DNA of 13,239 bases from Blastocatellia bacterium (GTDB lineage: Bacteria > Acidobacteriota > Blastocatellia > Chloracidobacteriales > JADJPF01): the NCBI GenBank assembly GCA_016789295.1, contig JAEUQL010000048.1, positions 1 through 13,239 of the forward strand. Direction: 5' to 3'. The stretch's first letter is position 1. Every line of letters starts with the position of its first letter. The position numbers and the translations under genes are program-made. A model generated the notes under the pieces. It did no database searches and was not told where the DNA came from. It saw only the letters and a list, made by a program, of their open reading frames with translations. Shown piece after piece: positions 7,044 through 13,239 of this stretch.

Positions 7044-8162
7044 CTATTGTTCTGGTTCATCAAGACGTCTAGTAGCCTTAAATTCTTCAGGAGTCAGTGT
7101 TTTATCATCATCTTCGACTTCTTCAATCTCTTCAAGCTCTTCAAGTTCTTCAAGTTCTACAGTGATCTCGTCATCTATGAACCTCATAGTCACTTTCTGC
7201 TCTTCACTCAGCTTCACTGTAACATTCTGGTCATCAGTAAGCTTTCTTGTTGCATCTGGATCTTCTGGAACCTTGGTTTCTGCTGTTGTTAAATCATCTG
7301 GATGGAGTAGCCCTTCACCTTCAAAGTGAGCAACTACTACAGTAATGTTATCTTCTCCACCACGTTGGTTTGCCAGTTCCACAAATCTTTCAGTAGCTAA
7401 TTTAATGTCAGAAAAGTCATCAAGTATTTCTAGCATCTCTTGACTTTTTACTTTTGATGAAAGCCCATCTGAACAGAAGATAAGAATGTCGTCCTGCTTA
7501 AGTGTAACAGTGTCAAAAACAGGATTTACGTTTGACTGAACACCCAAGGCTTGGAGAATAACGTTTCGGCTCATGTGCTTTTCAGCCTCATCTTCTGTCA
7601 TTATTCCTCTTTCAACTAACTGCCAGACTAGAGATTGGTCTTTTGTGATTTGGACTATATTTCCATCTCTGACTAGATAGCACCTTGAATCTCCAACTTG
7701 GGAAACATGCGCTACATCACCGTCTATTATCGCTGCAGTGATTGTTGAACCCATACCAGAATACTCGGCATTGTCACGGCTTTCATTAAATATCTTCTCA
7801 TTTGCAGTTTGTATAGCTGTGCGCAGCTTTTCAAACTTTGAGACATAGACAGTGTTTGGGTCTGACTGGATCTGTAGCAGTTTATCTCTTACTATGGAAA
7901 CAGCAAGTAGACTTGCAACCTCGCCTGCCAAAGCACCACCCATACCATCAGCAACAGCTATGATCGATCCAAACTCTCCTTGCTCAATACATATAGCTGA
8001 ATTAAAAGTCTTTCCATTAGTTGCTGTCCAGGAATCTCTCTTGGTCAAATCTGCTATCAGATAATTATCTTCATTCCCATTTCTAACTCTACCAACATCC
8101 GTCATAGCAAAAATATGAATGTTAACTTTGGAGTCTGTTAAACCTTCATTTTGGATGTCCAT
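7044..8162 (-). CDS. PP2C-family (PPM) serine/threonine phosphatase with repetitive acidic tail
   Basis: A 372-residue soluble protein. Residues about 12-281 carry the full PP2C motif series: GRVRNGNEDNYL (24-35), VADGMGGALAGE (70-81), GMGSTITAAI (137-146), VSQVGDSRCYLVRDG (153-167), FCSDGLSSKV (229-238) and GGEDNITVVVA (268-278). Asp32, Asp72, Asp232 and Asp271 are the expected metal ligands, so it should be an active Mn/Mg-dependent phosphoprotein phosphatase. Residues about 295-372 are an acidic extension built on a ten-residue repeat (ATRKLTDDQN, VTVKLSEEQK, VTMRFIDDE, ITVELEELEE), with a late related ATRRLDEPE. There is no membrane segment. ATG 8160-8162 follows GGAG by ten bases. The gene lies on the same strand as, and 393 bp beyond, the tubulin/lipoprotein pair. 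No kinase is visible in the window. Confidence 0.92.
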   Translation of the reverse strand: MDIQNEGLTDSKVNIHIFAMTDVGRVRNGNEDNYLIADLTKRDSWTATNGKTFNSAICIEQGEFGSIIAVADGMGGALAGEVASLLAVSIVRDKLLQIQSDPNTVYVSKFEKLRTAIQTANEKIFNESRDNAEYSGMGSTITAAIIDGDVAHVSQVGDSRCYLVRDGNIVQITKDQSLVWQLVERGIMTEDEAEKHMSRNVILQALGVQSNVNPVFDTVTLKQDDILIFCSDGLSSKVKSQEMLEILDDFSDIKLATERFVELANQRGGEDNITVVVAHFEGEGLLHPDDLTTAETKVPEDPDATRKLTDDQNVTVKLSEEQKVTMRFIDDEITVELEELEELEEIEEVEDDDKTLTPEEFKATRRLDEPEQ

Positions 8163-8555
8163 TCTAACAACTCTCCGTTTCTCTAGTTTCTTTGATGGTC
8201 AGAAAAGTAGGTAGTAAAAATATAAACGGAAAGACATAAATCTGCTCATAACAAAGCTTTTCTTTCTGACCCATAATTACTACCATTTTTATTTAACCAG
8301 TCCCACTAATTACTTCTTATAGCGACTGGATACAAAAGAATCTACAGCTCAATAAGTTAGGACAAGTTTTCACATTGCAGTTGATAGTATTGCAGGAGAC
8401 TCCGAAATGTCTATTACTTCTTTTAAGCTCGCACCTATTTTCTGCTCTAACTTCTGACCTTAACTTGAAGCATCCGTTCTGTTACTGCAACGAAACCATA
8501 TATTACTTTAACCTCTGACACTCTCACATAGACCGTTTTGCCAAAAAAGTTTGGG
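8163..8555. other. 393-bp intergenic region upstream of PP2C gene
   Basis: No convincing gene is present. An inverted repeat with 9-bp perfect arms (GGTCAGAAA at 8197-8205 and TTTCTGACC at 8263-8271, 57 bases apart) lies just upstream of the PP2C gene. A short hairpin overlaps the lipoprotein stop codon (8540-8556, GCC...GGC arms with one mismatch) and could be a weak terminator. The PP2C promoter should lie here, but no clean -35/-10 pair stands out. Confidence 0.4.
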
Positions 8556-9743
8556 CTATTTTGCTCCGGTAATTAAACCTCTTACAGGACTCGTTGTAGA
8601 GATAAACTGTTTTAGATCCTCATAAGGAATAAAAGCGTCTACCTGATCGCCAAGTGCGTGAGCCACTTCAAAAGAGAAGGTTATTCCCTGCGAATCTAAA
8701 GTCCAGTTTTTGTAGTTCTCTATATTTGGAGACAGATCAAATATTGCATAACCAGAGTCAGCATTTAGCTTCAGACAGATCTCAGATAGTCTTTCTAAGT
8801 ATTTAGACCCAGGAGTAAAGAGGTCTGAAAGCTTCAACACTTTTCCTGTTCTTCTATTGTAGTTAAAAACAGCCGTTGAACCATTTGGATATGCACCTCC
8901 TGCAATGTAAGTACTGATATCTACTCTAACACTTATCAAATCTTTGTTTGCAAAACGTATTTCGTAAATGAAATCTAATGTGCTTGTAGCTATGCTGTCA
9001 TCTTCTGGCTGCTGACGACCATCATCATTAGTATATTCAGCAACCTGTTTCTTAAAATCCTCAAAGTAGCTGTTAACCAGTTCTTCCATAGCTTTATTGA
9101 ACTGCTTGTCACTGTTGGTCAATTCACCTTCAAGCTGTGGATAGACACTGTCAAAAGTATATTTGAGACTTTTATTCTCTTCTTTGAAATCTTTCGAGGC
9201 TACTTTGATGCCTTCTCCAAAATCATGAAACTCTTCAACCAAAGTAAACTTAGTTGACTTTTCGGTGTTTGGTTTTGACCAGTTGCCCTCAAGTTTTAGC
9301 CTGGAAGTTCCTCCAGACTCTTCGGAAATAAAAATACCGTTGAATATTCCTGTCTCAAATTCACCCGAAACCCCACTTTCGGCATTGGCTTTATACTCAG
9401 TCTCTTTCATAGTAAATCCGCCATCGTTGGCAGCCGTGCCATTGAGGGAGAGTGAACTAAGAACCCCTATAAACTTCGGTTTTGAGCCAACATACTCATA
9501 GGTACCTCTCAATTCTTTACCATCACGAATTAAATACATGCGTACACTGAAAGTATCTATTTTTCCAGTAAAAATCTTACTAAACTTTGAAGGAATGGTT
9601 GATATCAAAGGTGCTTTCAAAGTAGGTTGTGCCACTTCAACATTTGCTTTTTTTGTCTCTTGCTTTTGTCTAGGCTCTTCTTTTTTACAAGCAAAAATTA
9701 AGATAGAGAGAATTATTAAAAATAGATTGCATAATCTTTTCAT
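8556..9743 (-). CDS. lipoprotein with PdaC/DUF4163 and DUF3298-like domains
   Basis: An envelope lipoprotein of 395 residues from this start (398 from the earlier ATG at 9750-9752; numbering below uses the longer form). A signal peptide ends LIFAC, so Cys22 is the lipidation site. Residues about 23-50 are a polar linker. Residues about 60-160 are beta-rich, with RMYLIRDGKELRGTYEY and repeated short strands. Residues about 195-385 resemble the DUF4163-DUF3298 pair found in PdaC and RsiV-type proteins: AGGAYPNGSTAVFNYN, LKLSDLFTPGSKYLERL and a late FSFEVAHALG then FIPYEDLKQF. RsiV-type domains bind lysozyme and PdaC is a peptidoglycan deacetylase, but here only the accessory domains are seen, with no deacetylase core, so an envelope-sensing or binding role is an inference. 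ATG 9741-9743 is preferred because AGAGGT is ten bases upstream, against one base for the earlier ATG. It is coupled to the tubulin-like gene. Confidence 0.8.
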   Translation of the reverse strand: MKRLCNLFLIILSILIFACKKEEPRQKQETKKANVEVAQPTLKAPLISTIPSKFSKIFTGKIDTFSVRMYLIRDGKELRGTYEYVGSKPKFIGVLSSLSLNGTAANDGGFTMKETEYKANAESGVSGEFETGIFNGIFISEESGGTSRLKLEGNWSKPNTEKSTKFTLVEEFHDFGEGIKVASKDFKEENKSLKYTFDSVYPQLEGELTNSDKQFNKAMEELVNSYFEDFKKQVAEYTNDDGRQQPEDDSIATSTLDFIYEIRFANKDLISVRVDISTYIAGGAYPNGSTAVFNYNRRTGKVLKLSDLFTPGSKYLERLSEICLKLNADSGYAIFDLSPNIENYKNWTLDSQGITFSFEVAHALGDQVDAFIPYEDLKQFISTTSPVRGLITGAK

Positions 9744-9753
9744 CTTCACCATT

Positions 9754-9759
9754 ACCTCT
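9754..9759 (-). promoter_or_regulatory. Shine-Dalgarno site overlapping the tubulin-like stop codon
   Basis: AGAGGT on the minus strand overlaps the TAG that ends the tubulin-like gene (9758-9760). The spacing suits the lipoprotein ATG at 9741-9743 and suggests translational coupling of the two genes. Confidence 0.6.
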
Positions 9760-12700
9760 AAACTGCAGACTGTCCAAAAACCATTGCACGCTTTCCATCA
9801 GGAAGTTGCCGAGTAAACCGATCTAGTGCAGCAAGGTAGCCTCTAGCTTGTTGCTGAAACTCTCTTATATCACTATTTTGAGCTGTATAACGCTCTATCA
9901 AACTAAGTTCTTTGACAATAGTTCTACACATGGTTGATTGCTCAAAGTAGGAAGCCCCATCAGGTCCTACTATTTCGTGTTCTGGATATACCTGCTTGTA
10001 GTACCAAGAAAGCAGTGCATAGTACTGCATACATAGTACAGGATATTTCATCACATATTCGCGTCTACTACGTGCAAAGCTGAGTAGATGGTCTCTGACC
10101 CTGCTATCTCGTTGTAGTTCAAGCAGTGCTTTTGGCTCCACACCAAGCATTCTTCGTTGCTCATTGAGTCCTATTGTTTCAATATACTGATAGAGCACAC
10201 GTCTACCATCAGTAACAACTTGTATACAATCGAGCATTACACCAACAAGGAAGCATTCGTGTGCTTCCTCAAGTACTCGGCGTCCGCGATCATCTAGAAC
10301 TACTATATCTTGAAATTTGGTCTCGAACCTATCTATATGAAGCTCCTCTGAAAGATATAAATTCTGATAGTGAAGCTTCATATTGGTTATCTCATCACCA
10401 AAATTTATAGGAATACCACCTACTTCACTGTAGAAAACTATCTCTGAGGAATCTGGTACAGAGAAGATCGAAGGAGTAGGATCGCCTGGTGGTGGGATTT
10501 TGTTGGTCAATAGCCGCTTCAGTTCTGATGTATTTGTCGGGTCGGAACGTTCTGGCAGACCTATTAGCATGCGGTTGCGTTCGTTTGTTAGCCGAAATCC
10601 TCTCTGCTGACCACCACCGTGTAACCAGAACTTCGAATTATCATAAACGAGTCGAAGTTGAGACTCTCTATCTTCTACGCGCTTAAACTTATCCCAGAGA
10701 GCTTCAACAACATCAAAGTCTCGACCTATGTCGTTAAAGACTGTTCGGGTGAGTTCAACTATCTGCTCTTCAACATTTGCTTGGCCTTCGGAAGCTATCT
10801 TTTGTGGTAGCTCCATCACTGTCACACGCAAACGTTGCAGAATCTGATCGCCAACATCTGCAACTTTCTTTGTTGCTGTCGCACCTTCCCCAAGATACTT
10901 TGCATAGTATTTGCGGTCGATATCATCACGGCTGTATAGAAGAAGGGAGAGTTCTTGTACTGGTAACTCGGCGAAATAGTCAAATTTTGCTGTCAAACTC
11001 TTCTTGAGTGATAGTAAGTCACCACCTAAAGTGTAAAGTTTACCTATCAAACCATCAACCCGAACTTGCCCACTATCTAGCCGGTCTATAACTCCAATAA
11101 AACTCACCAACTCATCTATCAGATTTATTGCAGCACTTCTTACACGCTTGTGTAATAGATTTTTCAAATGCTCCTGAGCAAGTTTTTCAAAACGACTAAG
11201 GTCGTAGCGAATGATAATAGCTTTTCTTCCATCCCAGTTACTACGACGTTCGTGAACGGCTATTTCAGCCAATAGATTATTGAGTAGCTTGTTAGACCTC
11301 TCTGCCCTCCTTCCAAGTTCTTCTTCTTCAGCAGCAAATTTTGCTCTGTAGTTGTGGGCTTTATCAGTAAGTACAAAAGAGACCTGTTTGAGAAGGTCTA
11401 TGGCATAACCAACATTTTGATGAAACTGATTGATGACGCGACCTATCTCACGCTCTATTGACTGTCCAGCTTGCTTAACCAACTGCTTTTTGTTGAAGTG
11501 TATGACCCGTGCGTAATCGCCCCACTGCTGTGGATCTGGGCTTTTATTTTCGGCTTCAAATTTTACAAGCTCTGCTTCTACAGCAGCCGTCAAAAACTGC
11601 TTGAGGCTCTGGCGTTTCTGTGCATGCACCCCATCCTGAGCTTGCCTAACAACTTCTGTTGCCCATTTTGAAATAAATGAATCGATAGAGCGACTCTGTC
11701 CGCTACCATCATCAACAAGTGGCTTTAAGATATCGTGTCGCTGCTCGGTCACACCTTGTCGTGTGGCAGTGCCTTCATACAGGTTGGCGGCAGGAAGAAA
11801 GTTGTCGAGAACGTACTGTGTAATAGCTCCTGCATTGTAACCACTGCCAGAGAGATTCCCCCAACTCTCCACTACATCAACAGCAAGTTTATAAGCACAA
11901 GCAAGTTTTATGCGATCCAGAGGTACAGTCACTGAAGCAAGCCCTACCGAAGAGTAACGACACATAAACTTCTGATCTATTATGGTTCTTCCATCTTCAT
12001 TGAGGTGCTTGAAAGCAAACTCATCTACTAGAAACTGGTCAAGGTTGACACGAACACCACGCTTATAACCTGCAAACTCGCCTTGAGAGAAATCTTTGAA
12101 GATGTTGTCGGCAAGCATGTTAAAAATCAGTGCTTTTGAATTGTTGTCAACCGTCTTGCCTGCTGCGTTCATGCTGTCAATCGTGTAGCAGTAGTTAAAG
12201 ACAGGTGGAGCAATCTGTCTTGGAAGACGATCTGGCCATTCAACATTGAATCGGTTTTCATAACTATAGTGCTCTAGTTCTTTTAGTGCTGCATAGCTAT
12301 TAGCAAAGATTCTTGGAACTTCACTTCCAAAAAGACGTGGCATCACTAGAAAACCCACGCTTGTAAATGGCTGTCCTGCAAAAAGATCTTTAACCAGAAA
12401 GGCTGCATCGAGAAACATTCCGCTTCCTGTCCCACCAGCTATTGAACAGACCACATAGACGTTGAATCGGTTTGATCCTTCAACCTCCATTCCATGGCGA
12501 TCAAGCATCAGTTTCATGTTTTCAACATTTCTGATCCGTTCACCTGCCTTCTGTATTGCTTGACGTATCTCTTGATAATGCTCAAAAAAACCCAGTCGGC
12601 TGTAAGCCCTGATCTGTCCAGCACCTTCTGTCATAGTGCCAAGCTTGTTAAGTCCTTCATAAAACCATGCTTTGATGTGTGGATACTGGTTCAGATCATT

Positions 12701-12997
12701 GGTTATCCTTGCAGTATCGGCTATGGTAGCCATTATCTTCTCACCCTGACTGAACTTTACTTGTTCAGCAAAGAGACGTGCACCTACATCTTTTTCCGTT
12801 AGGTCTGTATCTATCCATAGATAATTGACTATGGGGAAGTTTTCTAGTTGACCATACTTTTCAAAAAAACGCTTACGAACACGCAGCAATACCTCTCCGC
12901 CTGTTCCACCAATACCAATGATCAACGTTGGAGTAACTTTGACTTGAGCCAGCTTCTCAGCCGTCCGTTTGCCTTGAATCAGTATCTGATCGCTCAC
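9758..12997 (-). CDS. Tubulin_2 (FtsZ/tubulin superfamily) large GTPase-like protein
   Basis: A 1079-residue protein. Residues about 20-330 look like a tubulin/FtsZ GTPase: PTLIIGIGGTGGEVLLRV (23-40) is the first nucleotide loop, and CSIAGGTGSGMFLDAA (184-199) carries the tubulin signature GGTGSG. VNLDQFLVDEF (317-327) has the shape of the T7 catalytic loop (NxDxx[DE]) but this is less certain. The remaining 700 or so residues are largely helical and charged, with probable coiled-coil stretches (about 530-580), no membrane helix and no domain I can name. Length and layout fit Tubulin_2, a family related to the FtsZ-like groups that Makarova and Koonin proposed for membrane remodelling; its biochemistry is little known. 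The start is GTG 12995-12997, with AAGG nine bases before it. It heads a pair with the lipoprotein gene. Confidence 0.85.
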   Translation of the reverse strand: MSDQILIQGKRTAEKLAQVKVTPTLIIGIGGTGGEVLLRVRKRFFEKYGQLENFPIVNYLWIDTDLTEKDVGARLFAEQVKFSQGEKIMATIADTARITNDLNQYPHIKAWFYEGLNKLGTMTEGAGQIRAYSRLGFFEHYQEIRQAIQKAGERIRNVENMKLMLDRHGMEVEGSNRFNVYVVCSIAGGTGSGMFLDAAFLVKDLFAGQPFTSVGFLVMPRLFGSEVPRIFANSYAALKELEHYSYENRFNVEWPDRLPRQIAPPVFNYCYTIDSMNAAGKTVDNNSKALIFNMLADNIFKDFSQGEFAGYKRGVRVNLDQFLVDEFAFKHLNEDGRTIIDQKFMCRYSSVGLASVTVPLDRIKLACAYKLAVDVVESWGNLSGSGYNAGAITQYVLDNFLPAANLYEGTATRQGVTEQRHDILKPLVDDGSGQSRSIDSFISKWATEVVRQAQDGVHAQKRQSLKQFLTAAVEAELVKFEAENKSPDPQQWGDYARVIHFNKKQLVKQAGQSIEREIGRVINQFHQNVGYAIDLLKQVSFVLTDKAHNYRAKFAAEEEELGRRAERSNKLLNNLLAEIAVHERRSNWDGRKAIIIRYDLSRFEKLAQEHLKNLLHKRVRSAAINLIDELVSFIGVIDRLDSGQVRVDGLIGKLYTLGGDLLSLKKSLTAKFDYFAELPVQELSLLLYSRDDIDRKYYAKYLGEGATATKKVADVGDQILQRLRVTVMELPQKIASEGQANVEEQIVELTRTVFNDIGRDFDVVEALWDKFKRVEDRESQLRLVYDNSKFWLHGGGQQRGFRLTNERNRMLIGLPERSDPTNTSELKRLLTNKIPPPGDPTPSIFSVPDSSEIVFYSEVGGIPINFGDEITNMKLHYQNLYLSEELHIDRFETKFQDIVVLDDRGRRVLEEAHECFLVGVMLDCIQVVTDGRRVLYQYIETIGLNEQRRMLGVEPKALLELQRDSRVRDHLLSFARSRREYVMKYPVLCMQYYALLSWYYKQVYPEHEIVGPDGASYFEQSTMCRTIVKELSLIERYTAQNSDIREFQQQARGYLAALDRFTRQLPDGKRAMVFGQSAV

Positions 12998-13096
12998 TCT
13001 ATTTACCTTCTATCCAAGATTTTATGCTCTTTACCTGCCTGATGAGAAAAGCTCCACCATTTTGAAAAGAGATATTTTAACCTTAAACCAGAAATA

Positions 13097-13144
13097 GCAA
13101 AGAACCATAAGGAGCAAATATTTCACTCCTTTATGGTTCTTTGC
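13097..13144. repeat. long inverted repeat / hairpin upstream of the tubulin-like gene
   Basis: The left arm GCAAAGAACCATAAGGAG (18 bases) is the reverse complement of the right arm at 13126-13144 apart from one bulged base, with an 11-base AT-rich loop. A stem this long is very unlikely by chance. It could terminate a gene entering from the right, although no clean U-tract follows on either strand. It could also be an operator or RNA structure for the tubulin-like gene, or a small palindromic repeat. It is unrelated in sequence to the IS200/IS605-like palindromes. Confidence 0.6.
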
Positions 13145-13167
13145 AATCTTTGGCTCTTTATTGGCTG

Positions 13168-13239
13168 CTATTTTCTTATGCCAAAATTCTCGGCTCCCGT
13201 AAAACTTTCCGGCGAAAGCAGACCAAGCCATGGGTCTGA
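13168..13239 (-). CDS. possible C-terminal tail of an upstream gene (partial)
   Basis: On the minus strand a frame enters from the right edge and ends at TAG 13168-13170, giving 23 residues that include PWLGLLSPESFTGAENFGIR. It stops 24 bases before the large hairpin, as the end of a terminated gene would. The evidence is only position and plausible codons. A second frame across the same bases is also open, so this remains a weak call. Confidence 0.25.
   Translation of the reverse strand, partial: SDPWLGLLSPESFTGAENFGIRK

Larger units (their letters stand above)
12998..13239. other. upstream region of the tubulin-like gene
   Basis: This stretch should hold the promoter of the tubulin-like gene. 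On the minus strand TAAAAT lies about 70 bases before the GTG start, with TTTGCT 16 bases further upstream; this is a weak sigma-70-like pair. The strong hairpin at 13097-13144 partly overlaps the -35 position. A 66-codon frame at 13031-13231 (minus, ATG) runs straight through the hairpin and resembles nothing I know; I do not call it a gene. Confidence 0.35.

Noticed and set aside
6948..7329. Hydrophobic and Ser-rich plus-strand frames opposite the PP2C tail
   Set aside because: They are mirror images of the acidic Glu/Leu codons of the phosphatase tail.
8407..8457. Plus-strand 16-codon frame with AGGAG before its ATG
   Set aside because: Too short to support, and nothing downstream on the plus strand for it to lead into.
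8370..8551. Two short minus-strand frames (ending 8447 and 8370) that would join by a frameshift into a decayed small protein
   Set aside because: About 34 and 29 codons, no ribosome-binding site or recognisable motif; within chance expectation.
13031..13231. 66-codon minus-strand frame beginning MAWSAFAGKF
   Set aside because: It runs through the strong hairpin at 13097-13144 and resembles no known protein; a different frame ending at 13168 fits the hairpin position better.
1..13239. CRISPR arrays, tRNA, rRNA, complete insertion sequences
   Set aside because: No regularly spaced direct repeats, no tRNA cloverleaf or rRNA segments, and no transposase frame were seen on either strand.

Overview
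The window reads as a moderately AT-rich chromosome segment of a diderm, lipoprotein-making bacterium. All the main genes lie on the minus strand except one small lipoprotein gene. The mix is a large Tubulin_2 GTPase, a PP2C phosphatase, a DUF4405 membrane cytochrome, an Rpn/PD-(D/E)XK nuclease and IS200/IS605-like palindromes. That mix would suit Acidobacteriota (Blastocatellia) or a deep cyanobacteria-related lineage, but no rRNA or other marker is present, so this placement is an inference only.

Left end (1-470): the 5' part of an Rpn-family nuclease gene runs off the edge. It is preceded by a start-less 77-codon open frame that may be a gene remnant. Next comes a 41-bp palindrome resembling an IS200/IS605-type end, which begins exactly at the stop codon of the next operon.

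464-5454: a two-gene surface-polysaccharide operon read leftwards. A glutamine-dependent asparagine synthase-like amidotransferase (asnB type) is followed 32 bp later by an unusual 988-residue protein. That protein joins a Wzx-type flippase, an unassigned alpha/beta domain with a membrane anchor, and a GT4 glycosyltransferase. A 23-bp near-perfect inverted repeat sits upstream of the operon.

5455-6734: an intergenic region, a small Lys/Glu/Pro-rich lipoprotein gene on the plus strand, and a convergent DUF4405 cytochrome-like gene whose 3' end overlaps it by 17 bp.

6735-9752: an intergenic region holding a second, oppositely oriented copy of the palindrome; a PP2C-type Ser/Thr phosphatase with a repetitive acidic tail; a 393-bp gap; and a lipoprotein with PdaC/DUF4163 and DUF3298-like domains.

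9758-13239: a 1079-residue tubulin-like GTPase (Tubulin_2), translationally coupled to the lipoprotein gene. Upstream of it lie a long 18/19-bp-arm hairpin and possibly the last codons of another gene. The tubulin-like protein, envelope lipoprotein and phosphatase are the best candidates for a little-studied system, perhaps a phospho-regulated cytoskeletal or membrane-remodelling module. The link between the phosphatase and the other two rests on proximity and shared strand alone.
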